A stretch of 64,000 nt of DNA from Gnetum montanum (taxonomy: Eukaryota > Streptophyta > Gnetopsida > Gnetales > Gnetaceae): positions 1,294,273 to 1,358,272 of the forward strand of contig MNCI01016273.1 in the NCBI GenBank assembly GCA_015680685.1. Direction: 5' to 3'. Positions 1-10,350 of the stretch are shown piece by piece (within the stretch, counting starts at the first letter, position 1; every line of letters starts with the position of its first letter). The position numbers and the translations under genes are program-made. Below the pieces are notes generated by a model. That model was not told where the DNA came from. It saw only the letters and a list, made by a program, of their open reading frames with translations, and did no database searches.

Positions 1-683
1 TCCTCCACTAATCCCAAGGGAATAGTGATGGACTGGTCTGCCAGCTCTAGTTGGATGTTGCTCTTCTTAAGTTGGGGCAGGTTCTAGGCGTGATACATCT
101 TCTATGAAATTGAGTTGACTCTGGAACCTAAGTCAAGAAGAGCTCGATGTGGTGCATTCCCAGCGATCTGCAAATAAATAAAGGGACTCCCAGGATCAGT
201 TAGTTTCCTAGGAAGGTGGCCTACCTTGATCCAGTCAGTTACGGTATGTGTTAACATAACCGTATGCGTTACACTCCCTTGGACTGAAGGGTGCTCCGAA
301 GCGTTAGTAGTTAGAGGCCTATACATGTACCCATCCGCTTGTTGTTGCGAGAGTTTTTCTGGGCTCTTAGTTCTGAAAAAGGGTCTCTTTTTTGTACAGT
401 TATCGCCAGAACTAGTACCTGGTTGGATATTTACACTCTGAATATTTACAGCTCTCACGGCATGACGTTGCTGCGGTTGGGTAGGCAATTCCCCTGGCAT
501 TGTTGGAGCAGTAGGTGTTATGGGAACTACTTGAGGAAGAGGTGCGGGTGGAGTTAGATGATGGACGGAATGTGGGATGTCTCCCGGAAGAGAAGGAGTC
601 CTTCTAAAGTACTCCCGAGCATAGTAGTGACGTTGTGGAGTAGTGTGACCGATAGCGTCACCTGGAGAAACTAGCTGCTGCAC
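1..683 (-). pseudogene. Proline-rich linker and start of aspartic protease, element A
   Basis: The gag frame continues as a Pro/Thr-rich linker, then RPFFRTKSPEKLSQ, then WIKVGHLPRKLTDPGSPFIYLQ, ending in the retropepsin active-site motif ALLDLGSRVNSIS near residues 182-193. DLG instead of DTG/DSG is common in plant Ty3/gypsy proteases. After a stop at 102 the frame goes on with LELADQSITIPLGLVE to the window edge. Element B holds the rest of the domain, including a PIIMGRAWLST C-terminal motif. A second in-frame stop lies near 708. Confidence 0.8.
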
Positions 684-749
684 ATAATAACCATAAGGAT
701 CAGGCTACCGGTAAGGGTATTGATGTGTCGGCGATGGCATCCCCCATGA

Positions 750-2786
750 CTATGGGTATTGCCACTGCTGATGTTGTCCAATGGGCTGTGGAAGCGTTCC
801 ACTTGGATAATACGTCAAGCGTTGGTGGAACTGCCTTGGGTTACCTTGTGGATAAGGTAACCTTCGGGGTGTTTTCCGTTGATTAAGTCTTGGATTTAAT
901 GCATACATCCCAGACTCCTGCAGATGTGAGATAATTCGACAACATCCCTTAGGATGGTCATAGTAGCAGACCTCACATCCACCATCATTGTCTGAATTCG
1001 AATTCTCAGCCTCATCAGAGTTAGAAATTTTTCCCTTACCCTTGTTATGTGCAGGGTTAAAGCTTCTCCGCTTGTCTTTTCCTTTGGCACTACTTTTCTC
1101 ATCCTTAGACTCCTCTACTATTTTCAGGACTGTTTCTACTCGTGAGTCTAAGGAATCCCACATTTGGTCTACCTTAGCCGATACCTCCGTTGTTAACTTT
1201 TGGATCGGCACGGTTTTCCTGTTCACCAACTCTTCGAGTGGTGACTCATCCTCCTCATCACAGAATTTCACTCCCTTCCTGCAAAGGGAGGGATCGTGGT
1301 TGTATTCCTTCGCACTTTCTCTTTTATGTAGCTCACCCTCTTCTTGCACTACTTGTTTCAACAAAACTTCAAATTCATGGGCTCTTAATCGGGAGAGTCT
1401 CCCTTGGGCGTAAGTCCCAAGAGTTCTTCTCGTTTTAGTTCGTAACCCATCCACGAGGTGGCAAAGTTGATCCCGTTTAGTGTACCCATGGCCCGGACAA
1501 TGATGTAGCAGTGTGTAGTAATGGGCCATGGCAGCATCCAAGGATTCATGAGCTCCTTGTTTCTAGCCTTGGATCTGCTTATGCAAGTTAGACACTCTGG
1601 AGTACGTTTGATATTTTTTGTTGAATAATTCAAGCATCGTACTCCACCTCCTAATGGTTTCCGGTTCTAAGGACTGGTACCAGCTTTCTGCTTCTTTAAC
1701 GAGTGTCTTTGGGAACAACTTGAGTTTCTGCCACTTATTGTCAATGTTCTGCAAGGCGCAAGCATCGTGGAATGCCTGTAGATGATGTTAAGGATCAGCG
1801 TTGTATCCCCCTTCAAAACGTGGGCTATTATTTATATCCAAACGCTTGATCCTACTATCCTTTAAATGCCTTGTGGGAATCCTAACTGCCTCTCTAATAT
1901 CAAGCATGCTTCGGGTTGCGAATAGGGGTTCATCATGATCATCTCTTCCATGACGTCTGTGATGTCTATGTCGTGGTTCCCTATTCTCCCTACGTCCTTG
2001 CCCTTGTCCTAACTCCTCTCGACTTTCCTGTTGAGGCATTTCATCTCTTTTACCTTTACTCTCTGCGTTATGCTCATGGTGGCTGCGCCCATATGTGGAA
2101 GGAGAGTGTGAATGATGAGATGAAGGAGAAGAAGAAGGGGACCCATCACCATGGTGATGTTTCTTGCCTTCTCTTCGGCTGCTTCGGCCCCGATCGTTGA
2201 GACAATCAACGAGTCCGTCATTAGTGCGAGTGATTGTTCCTGCCGTGAACAGCTGGTGCTCACGGGGATCAGAGCCTGGAATATGTATCATTGATCTAAG
2301 GCCCTGATGCCTAACCTCTTCACTAGAGTGAGGAGGAGGAACATCATTTTCTAAGAAACCCATCGTGAGGGGTTCCTCTTCTCCTATTTCACTAATGACG
2401 TGGGGAACCTTGCCCTTCAGTAGTGAATGTTGGCTCTCCTGCCTTGCATCCCGAATACGTTGGGCGTTTGTGGGTTGATAGTCCCTTGTATCATGGTCAT
2501 CCAAAACGTATTCTGCGAACAGCTCATGCATGCCAATCTGTACCAAGGCACGGAAAAGCATGTTGGGAGCGGATCGATCTGGGGGTAACACGATGTTACC
2601 TTGCATGTCTCTCCACCGCAGTTGCTCATCTTGATGGAAAACAAAGGTAAAATCCGGCACATACTCATCGGGATGAGTATATGTGACCTTAGATTGTTGA
2701 GGACATGGTTGATCTCGGTTATGCGTATGATGCTGACTTTCTCCTGTATTGTCCTTAGGTGAGTTGATTTCGTGAGAAGAAGCCAT
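750..2786 (-). pseudogene. gag of element A, one frame with nonsense codons
   Basis: The ATG at 2786 opens a 332-residue stretch: an N-terminal region with YVPDFTFVFHQDEQLRW, a Ser/His/Arg-rich middle (around residues 200-290) and a conserved end RFEGGYNADP. In the same frame follow the capsid-like part (LFPKTLVKEAESW, RWSTMLELFNKKY) and LHHCPGHGY...GLRTKTRRTLGTYAQGRL. Near 939-978 lies CEVCYYDHPKGC, a CX2CX3HX3C finger shorter than the usual CX2CX4HX4C knuckle. Stops occur at about 1788 (TAA), 1563 (TAG where relatives have Trp) and 750 (TAG where relatives have Gln). All are single C-to-T or G-to-A changes and there is no frameshift, so gag was probably functional when the element inserted. 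Confidence 0.85.
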
Positions 2787-2913
2787 TTCTATTGGTGTGC
2801 TAATTTCACCGTTATTTATTGTTCTTGATTAACTGATTAACCCTAAGGTTCGTTTTAAGCTCACAACGATGTGAGTGATATCCCTTATGTTAAATTGGCG
2901 AAAAAACACTTAG

Positions 2914-2931
2914 TCCCCGGCAACGGCGCCA
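2914..2931 (-). other. Primer binding site of element A (tRNA-Asp)
   Basis: The minus strand reads TGGCGCCGTTGCCGGGGA, one base after the LTR. All 18 bases are complementary to the 3' end of plant cytosolic tRNA-Asp(GTC) as I know it (…TCCCCGGCAACGGCGCCA). This primer is typical of Athila-type elements. It fixes the orientation of the element and the inner border of the LTR. Confidence 0.92.
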
Positions 2932-2932
2932 A

Positions 2933-3802
2933 TGATGAGTGGCGAGGTACCCCTACACTTATCCATATGAATACGAGCATGCACGCACGATCCGGTCGAA
3001 CTCCGCAGACTAAATGCCTTAACGCCACAAGAAACACTTGGGGTTAATCGTTCATTGTCTTCCCAGGCTTGCTTGTAAGTGTCACGGTGTATGGTTAAGC
3101 AAGTCTGAGGTATGTGATTTTTTTGGTATTTTCGGCTTATCTTCTATGCTATCAGGGGAAAGGGTTGAGAAACTAACTAACTCTAACTAATGTCCTAAGT
3201 CTAAATTAACTAGCGTCAGCATCCGTTCCCACTTACCGGACACACCCTGAACTATGCAACTGTGGCTTACCAAACGCTAATCGTTACTAGGATCGCCACA
3301 CGTAACGCAAGTGCTCGAAGTGGTCGTACTGAGGCACCTATTTAGCTTAAGTGTGATAAGCAGCCAATTCCTTAGCCAGCCGTACACACCCGTGGGTGCT
3401 CGTAACTAATTCGTACTTATCACATGTTCTTGCCTAGCAATGAGCAGCCGATTCCTCAACTAGCCGTACACATTGGACTACTACTGGGATTACCAAGCGC
3501 AGAATCCTAGAATACACTACTGGGTTACCAAGCAGCCAACGCTTGTAATTGAGTCGTACTCATGCATTGCGTCAAGCAGTCGATTCCTTGACTAGNTCTA
3601 GGACTCCTACTGCGGGCACATGGGAAAAATTCTAACTCTGGAGTGATCAATCTGCCAGAGCTTCGCTACTTCTAGCCAGGATTGGGAAATGAAGGGAGTG
3701 CCGCCTCTTATTTATAGATATGGCAGCGGGACGCGATATCGTGTATGCGATATCACAGGGTAAGACACGATATCGCAGCCCAGTGCAAGTCGCGTCTCAT
3801 CA
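2933..3802 (-). repeat. 5' LTR of element A (870 bp)
   Basis: The boundaries follow from TG...CA ends and from alignment by eye to both LTRs of element B and the LTR of C. U3 starts at 3802 and holds the palindrome cluster and TATA box. The middle holds three copies of a roughly 30-bp block, seen on the plus strand as GCAGCCGATTCCT plus CTAGCCGTACAC, starting near 3359, 3446 and 3574; I did not see these in the LTRs of B or C. Position 3596 is an N inside the third copy. Confidence 0.88.
3709..3802 (-). promoter_or_regulatory. U3 promoter of element A: TATA box plus GCGATATCGC palindromes
   Basis: A perfect TATAAATA lies on the minus strand at 3709-3716, followed by AGAGG as in the B and C LTRs. 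Directly upstream (3725-3790) are three copies of a palindrome around CGATATCG, two of them close to TGCGATATCG/CGATATCGC. The arrangement recurs in every LTR of this family, so it is probably the core promoter with a repeated upstream element. No binding factor can be named. Confidence 0.7.
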
Positions 3803-3959
3803 GGTAGGAATTCTACTACTACACTTTCTTTGTTATAGTTTCCTTAGAGTATAGATGTGGAAATTAAAATTTTATCACATTTTCCTCATTTTTTTTGTAC
3901 TAATGATGAGAGTCCATATAATCATATGGAGGTTTTTGAGACTCTAATTGTAACATGTG

Positions 3960-5340
3960 ATAATAATGTTGACAAATATATAAAAATGTGTGTATTTTAC
4001 CTATTAGAAATCATGCATACCATATAGATCCCTTAAGCCATATTCTATACGATCTTGGGATGGCTTTAAAAAAGAATTCTTGAATAGATTTTAGTCTTCC
4101 CCTAAGATTCATCTTTATAAAAAACAACTCTTAGGTTTAAAAAAAAATAATGAAACTTATAAATAATCCTGGGAGGGATTTAAAGACATTAAGGTCAAAA
4201 ATCCTAATCATGATTTTACAAAATGCCAATTATTATGATTTTTCCTTAATGGTCTAACACCTATTACTAGGTAAGGTATAGATTTTTCATGTGGTAGTAC
4301 TATAATGAAAATGACTGTAGATGCTACTTTTAAGGTCCTTGATTAAATTTTTGATCAAAGTAAGAGTTTGCCTATAAATATGAATGCCAATTTCATGAAA
4401 CACATGGTCATGGTAGGATTGAAAAAACAACTTGAAGAGGTAGTTAATAAATTATCACCTTTATCTTTACCTTATAACTCTAATGTGTAGGTTCAATCAT
4501 CTTTGGCATAGAAATAAACATTTTTAGTGAGAACCATGAAAGGAATTCATAATGCTAATCAACCATAAGCTCCATGTATAGATTTTCCTTATGATCATTT
4601 CATTTTTAGGGAGATTGATCATATTTCCCATGATTACTAGATTTTGCCATCTATTAGGAAGCAACCTAGTGTGGTATCTCAACAATGTAAATAATTTAGA
4701 GGATCTACATCTCAAGATAGGGGTTGGAATCATATTTTCAATCAAAATTACTAGAATCATCCTCAATATAGATCTTATTGTTAAAATAATTATAATAATA
4801 TCAATAGATCTTTAACATCAAATCAAAATTAAGAATTTAAATAACAAGTATTGCAACAAAATGAGAATCTTTAACAAATGTTACAATAGCAAAATGATCA
4901 TATCATTAAACTTATTCAAGCCCTACAAGCAAAATATTAATTAATAATAAAATGTAAGAAAAATATTAAATATCATAATAGACAATAGTTTCATATGGTG
5001 TGCTCTTAAAAATGGATTAATGTCACATCATTACAAGTATTGGTAAAGTTAATAATCCATAATCTTCTTCAAATAGATCTATGAAGAGAAGGGAGTTGAA
5101 TGATGAGACTCAAGAAGTATTTGCTAAGGAGCTTCCTATGAAGGAAGAACTTGAACCAAAAATTGCTTTAGATGATTTTAATGCACTCTCTTTTCCTCAA
5201 GATTTATATTGACATAGACTTAAATCCAAATTTCTTCAAGGATCTTACATTGCATGTTTCACTTTTGAGGACTATTGAAGACACCCCATAATATGCCAAA
5301 TATTTGAAGGAACTTTGCTCTATGAAGAAAACGATAAGAA
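3960..5340 (+). pseudogene. gag remnant of element H
   Basis: Recognisable Athila gag landmarks appear in order: SWDGFKKEFLNRF near 4045-4095, NNETYK.SWEGFKDI near 4148-4190, FFLNGLTPITR near 4235-4275 followed by FSCGSTIMKMTVDATFKVLD, a Gln/Asn-rich part near 4815-4940, ELPMKEELEPKIALDDF near 5125-5180, and YAKYLKELCSMKK near 5290-5330. It has many frameshifts and no usable open frame. The identification rests on order and spacing of motifs known from Athila elements. Confidence 0.65.
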
Positions 5341-5430
5341 TAACCTAACATGTTAGCTCGGTTGAGAACAGTATTAACATTTTGAAGGATAGAATTCCAC
5401 AAAAAAAAAAAGCAAAAAAAAAAAAACAAA

Positions 5431-5790
5431 AACGATCCTAAAAGCCCTACTATTACATGTATGGTTAGAAATAAAATGTTTTATCATAGTTTAGTTGATT
5501 TGAGGGGTATCATAAATATTATACCTTATCAAATTTAGTAGTCCTTGGATTATGACCATATCAAACCAACTAATATTATGATTCAACATTTTAACCTAAA
5601 GGCATTGTGGAGGATATCTTGATGCAAGTGAATAAAGCTTTGTATCTTATTGATTTTATTGTTTTTAATTACTATACATCTTCTCTTAACAATGTGTATC
5701 CTTTTATTCTAGGAACACCTATGCTTGTCATATGGATGTGGTTATTTATGTGAAAATGAATTTTTTGACTTTAACATTTTCTAGTATGAG
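5431..5790 (+). pseudogene. Aspartic protease remnant of element H
   Basis: LVDLRGIINIIPYQI (about 5490-5530) aligns with the plant retropepsin motif LDLGASIN(V/L)MP, but Gly of DLG is Arg. Downstream GGILMQVNKALYLIDFIVFN and PFILGTPML (about 5610-5730) match the QVN...FPADFYVLD and ILGRPFL blocks that close this domain. An A-rich low-complexity stretch at 5400-5430 lies just before it. Non-functional. Confidence 0.65.
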
Positions 5791-6011
5791 TTTAGTGGAA
5801 TTGTATAATTTGTATAATCAATTTTATTTTGTTGAATTAAACATGGTGAATGTAGGTATAGCCAACATCATCTCTTTGGACATTTATGATTGAGGTGAGA
5901 CATCTCTAGTCATTACATTGGAAGAATATAGGGATGATACTATGGACCTAGATAGAGATATTTTGTGCACATAAGTAGAACATGCTTTTTATGGTAATTG
6001 GAGTCTTAATT

Positions 6012-6430
6012 TTCAATTAATGATTAATGCCTCTGATTTTTTTCATATGAGTGATTTTGAAAAAGTAAAAATACAATATTTGGTATCTTATTTACTATAT
6101 TTCTAAAACCTTAAATCCAAATCATGCCAATTATACAACAACCAAGAAGGAAATGCTTGCTATAGGTTATATTGTAGCTAAATTGTGTCATTATTTGATA
6201 GGATTTAGGAGAACTATTTATATTGCTCATGCTATAATTAAGTATTTACATAATAAGTGTGCTAAGAGTATGCATATACTTCATTGATGTTTGTTGTTGC
6301 TAGAATTTGATTTAGTGATTAATTATAAGAAAGGATATAAAAATTTGATCATTGATCATTTGTCTAAATTAGATGACATGAAAGTAATGAAAACTTTTCA
6401 TCAGTTCACAAATTCTTTTCTTGATGAGTA
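6012..6430 (+). pseudogene. RNase H remnant of element H
   Basis: FQLMINASDF (about 6012-6040) corresponds to the first RNase H strand FELMCDASDF, with the first catalytic Asp changed to Asn (MIN for MCD). Then come NYTTTKKEMLAIGYIVAKLCHYLIGF (in two pieces, about 6120-6205), IYIAHAIIKYLHNK and LLEFDLVINYKKGYKNLIIDHLSKL (about 6300-6375), the normal order for Ty3/gypsy RNase H. The reverse transcriptase that should precede it is missing. Confidence 0.7.
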
Positions 6431-6459
6431 GCTAATTACATGTTGGGTTAGGGTTGTTA

Positions 6460-7450
6460 TTCCTAAAGTCTAAGATCTATGGTGTGCTGATATTACTAAT
6501 TATTTAATAGTATTTAAGATGTCTAAGTCATGGAATAAGGTACAAAAATATGCCTTTTTCATCAAAGCTTAGTACTTCATTTCAGAAGATCTTGTTAAGT
6601 ACAGAATTTGCAAAGATTAGATCTTTAGTAAACACCTTCTAGAGAAAGAACAAGAAGAGGTAATTTGCTTTAAATCATGATGGAGTGTGTGGAGGTCATT
6701 TTAAAGGTAAGAAGACATCTTATAAAATCTTTCACATGGGATTCTATTAGTCTACCTTTTTCAAAAATACTTATATGTATTACAAGAGATGTGATTGATG
6801 GTAAAGAATGGAAGGACTCACAAGACATCAAGACATGGCTTTATTACTTGTCTCCATGAAGTGTGAGCCCTTTGATTATTGGGATATTAATTTCATGGGT
6901 TCTATTCCTTGAAGAAATTCATGTAAGCATATTCTAGTCTCAATTGATCATGTTACTAAATGGGTTCTTACTAAAGCCACTAGGCATGATGATGTTAAGA
7001 CTATTATCAAGTTCTTACTTGAGAAATTAATTCCTTATTTTGACCATCCCCAAATTTTGATCAGTTACCATGGTACATATTTTGTTAATAATGTTATGAA
7101 AAATGGGTTTATACATCATATAGCTACAACCTATCATCCATAGTCCAATGGTCTAGTGGAAAGTATGAATAAAGAAATTAAACATATTTTGCAAAAAATG
7201 GTAGAAGGAAATAGGATGGATTGGTCATATCATCTACTTGATATCTTATGGAACATTTGTACATCATATAATTTTTCTCTTGGCTTTATACCTTATGAAT
7301 TGGTATTTGGTAAACAATATCTTGTTCCTTCTTCCATTCAAAATAAATTGTTTAGAATGCAAATTAGTTGGTGATGAATTCATATATATGTTTGTTGACA
7401 CATTTATTTATGTTAAATCAACTAGAAAAGAAATAGATTCATGCTCTAGA
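6460..7450 (+). pseudogene. Integrase remnant of element H
   Basis: WCADITNYLI near 6480-6510 starts the region between RNase H and integrase. The core shows YWDINFMGSIP (first Asp) near 6870-6905, SIDHVTKWV near 6940, ISYHGTYF near 7055-7085 where the second catalytic Asp (normally SDNG) is lost, and NGLVESMNKEIKHILQK near 7147-7200, which keeps the Glu. GFIPYELVFGK near 7280-7315 is the Athila-type …SPYRLVYGK block. The longest open piece is 72 codons, 7156-7374. Confidence 0.75.
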
Positions 7451-7474
7451 TAAGCAAAAATTATGTAAAAAAAA

Positions 7475-9600
7475 ATGAAATTTTTCCATGATAAGAGGAT
7501 TATGAGAAAATTCTTTTTGAAAGAGGATTTATTATTGTTGTTTAATATGAGGCTAAAGAACTTTGTTGAGAAATTAGTATCAAAATGGAGGGGACTATTT
7601 CAAGTTAATCAGGTCTTAGGTAATGGTGTAATAGATATTTGTAGACTTGGTACTTTTGACACTCTATGTGTTAATGGTTAAGATCTAAAACATTATTTTG
7701 AAAAAATTCCTTTTATTCTAATGAATCAATTGAATTGTCTAATATTGATCCCTCTCAAGGTGAATTTAATTTGATTATGAACTTTTTAAGGATAGGTCCT
7801 TACGAATTTATGTAATCCTCATTTTTTATCCCATGATAGGTCAATAGCTTTGGTAATTTTATTATCCTTATTTTATTCAATCATTAGGTGACTAGTAAGT
7901 AGAGCCATACTCTACCATTATTAATGCTTATACATGGTAGTGTTCATTATTATTATCTATTCTTTGGTAGTGTTTGTCATAATATTTTTTTTATCATACT
8001 TGGATTTTTAATGAGTCACTTTAATGGAAATGTGACTCATCTTCTGTCATGGGTTTTGGAGATCTTAGTCATTTAGGGGTTATAATAACATATTGTTGTT
8101 TAATATTAAGTTTAATAAAGCACTGGTTGAATGATTAGGTTTCATCTGATGGATTGATTATTTGTTAGCTTTTTCATTGAAAAGAAAGTATTTTTTTTAC
8201 TAAGGAATGAGCACATTAGTAAGTTAATTTATTATTTCATGACAAAACCAAGGCTTAGGTTTTCCTTAATGTGTGACTAGGGATAAGAGATACTATGTAA
8301 TATATGAACATGAACCATGGAAATTCTCATGGGAAGTGGCTTACATAAGGGTTGAATCTACATCAAGAGCAAAGTTTCCACTATTTTTAGTGTATGTTTT
8401 GATGATAGTATAACAATAGATCTAAATCTATAGTAAGTATTCTAATCAAAGATTTCCCTTTTCAACTTTAATAATGTCTAATCATAACCCATGAATTTCA
8501 TCAAGGTAAAGTTTCTATTGTTTATGAATTATGTATTTTGGAAATATAGAGATCACATTAATTATGTTAATATTGTTTAACCAATTTATATTTATTCTAT
8601 TCTAGATAATAAGGTTCGCAATAATTCGTTGTCACAAGTTACGGTATTGTCATGTAAATGTATGTTAAATTTTTTTCTACAATAATTACTCTAAGTAGGA
8701 AAGGCTTTTTATGGTAATAGGTGTAGTACTATGTGACATGGATAGTATAGATAATTGATGACCATGAATGTCATTTTGATAGTACCATGTATACATATCA
8801 TTCATTTATGCCAATATATTTATGAAAGTCACCTAATGTTTTGAGGGTATGGAATGCCAATTGAGAAAACCTTAGTTATGCACCTGTCATGATTTTTGTA
8901 TGTCTTTATTTCTATTTCCTTACTTTTTCTTAATTTTCTTGATCTTTTCTTTTCTTTTTTGTCAAAAATGAAGTGTAGACTAGCAACTGTAACTTGGGTG
9001 TGACTTGTAATCCATCATAGTTAGGGGTCCCACAAGCCACAATTATCTAATAGTTATTTTCTAAGATAAGGATTTTACAATGGGGTAAACCTCATATGAA
9101 TATATTTCTTTTAAACAATGTGATTAGGTATGACTCACAATGGGTCATACCTTGAATTTTTCATTGTCTATTTTCTTTTTTTCTTTTTCTTTGCACTACA
9201 TGCAACTATGACTCATAGTCCATTGTAGTTAGAAATTTTTAGTTCTATCTTAAAAAATAATATGATCAATTATGACTCATTGTCTATGAATTGTAGTCAA
9301 GTGTGACTTATAGTGTATTGAATTTTAATTTTTTAAAATCATGATTTTATCATGTTGTGACCAACGTCAACTCATTTTGGGTTATAGCCTGATGAAAATT
9401 TTATGAAAATGAAAATTTTAATTCATTTTAATTCATTTCTCTAACTCACATTTGCATGAACAAGCTCTTCCAAGCCTCTAGTAATGATTTTTAGCTATCC
9501 ACGATGATTTGGCCCTTGCTTTCAAGCTTTGGTCAAACATCATGTTGAAGGTAAGTTATATTTTGGCAATTTTTTTGAGTTTTAATTCAAATTAATAGTT
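7475..9600. other. No gene seen: decayed 3' region of element H and unplaced AT-rich sequence
   Basis: 7475-7681 may be the integrase C-terminal tail (LVSKWRGLFQVNQVLGNG resembles the usual K(W)xGPF...GA block). Beyond it I see no domain. Between 8985 and 9390 a loose motif, TATGACTCATAGTCCATT, recurs about five times with spacings of 60 to 140 bases, and a near-perfect hairpin lies at 9127-9151. The left end of element D must be somewhere here but no LTR could be traced. Confidence 0.4.
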
Positions 9601-10350
9601 CTTCCTTGTTTATTGAATGATGTCAACTACATGTCCTTAATTCTACTAGATCCTAGCTTTAAAAATGCTTTTCTACTTTGCATGTTGATTCATGACATAA
9701 ATGCTCAACACTTCTTATTTTGATAGCTACTTTTATTGAAAGTATTTGACTTTTCCTTCTAAATTTTGTTTGGTAATTGTCATTTAAAAGTTGTAACATA
9801 ATATTTCATTAGCAAATAGAGTATAGTTCTAGAAATTGATATTAGTATTCTACTTATTTAATTAGTATCCTTGGAAACAAGTTAAGTTTCTTTTAGTCAT
9901 TCTTAATATTTTGAAGTCTATAGGCATGATGAAAGACCTATAGATGATGTTGTAAATTAGCATTATAACTTCAAATTTTTGGGTTTTATTCATGTCAAGT
10001 TTCTTGTTGTGATTGTTTCTCTATTATTTTTTTGAAATCTAGATAGCCTTTCTGATATTTATCATGCTTTTAGTAGCTAGTAAGGGTTCTAGTGATCGAT
10101 ATCAATATTCTACTTCTTTAATTAGTATTCTTGAAAATAATTTATGTTTCTTTCAATCATTCTTAATATTTTGAAGTTCATATGAATCATGAAAAACCTA
10201 TAGATCATGTTGTGAATTAGCATAATAACTTCCTTCAAATTCTAGGATGTTTTACATGTCAAGTTGCTTGATGCGATTATTCCTCTATTATTTTGTTGAA
10301 ATGTAGATAGCCTCTCTGATATTCATAATGATTTTAGTAGCTAGTAAGGG
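9600..10350 (-). pseudogene. Element D, gag part left of element B
   Basis: On the minus strand this aligns by eye with the gag of element A between about 1905 and 1540: the strings GCCTCTCT.ATAT, GCTTGAT..., AAGTTTCT and CTATAGATGATGTT appear in the same order as GCCTCTCTAATATC, GCTTGATCC, GAGTTTCTG and CTGTAGATGATGTT of A. No reading frame survives. It is the continuation of 17474-18480, separated by the insertion of element B. Confidence 0.6.
9828..10347 (-). repeat. Tandem duplication of 260 bp within element D gag
   Basis: Copy 1 is 9828-10087 and copy 2 is 10088-10347. Both start TTCTAG...GAT.GATAT.A.TATTCTAC and end TTTTAGTAGCTAGTAAGGG, and the internal order is the same, with roughly one difference in six to eight bases. 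Element B sits at the very end of copy 2. Other family members have a single copy of this gag segment. Confidence 0.75.

Larger units (their letters stand above)
1..3802 (-). mobile_element. Element A: Athila-like Ty3/gypsy LTR retrotransposon, 5' part
   Basis: Read on the minus strand this is an LTR (3802 to 2933), one spacer base, a tRNA-Asp primer site, a leader, gag, and the start of an aspartic protease that runs off the window. The LTR ends are TGATGAG... and ...CTCATCA. The primer site and gag layout fit the Athila branch of Ty3/gypsy. It is the best preserved of four related copies here (A, B, C, D): gag and protease stay in one reading frame from 2786 to the window edge, broken only by nonsense codons. 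Its 3' half and target duplication lie outside the window. Confidence 0.88.
3803..7700 (+). mobile_element. Element H: decayed Athila-like Ty3/gypsy element without reverse transcriptase
   Basis: Translating all three plus-strand frames and following similarity across frameshifts gives, in order, an Athila-type gag, protease, RNase H and integrase. The RT catalytic core is absent: sequence goes from the protease C-terminus (about 5790) to the start of RNase H (about 6012). No LTRs or primer site could be recognised. The left border is the insertion of element A at 3802/3803; the right border is uncertain. It is much older than A, with stops or frameshifts every few dozen bases. Confidence 0.75.

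Noticed and set aside
988-1413. Open frame of 141 codons on the plus strand opposite gag of element A
   Set aside because: It lies exactly antisense to conserved gag sequence, has Ser/Leu-rich composition expected of a shadow frame, and is not shared with the same position in B or C.
3596-3596. Single N base
   Set aside because: An assembly or sequencing ambiguity within a repeated block of the LTR, not a biological feature.
5395-5432. A-rich tract as a poly(A) tail of a LINE or SINE
   Set aside because: It lies inside the gag-to-protease part of element H where a Lys-rich linker is expected, and no target duplication or retroposon body precedes it.
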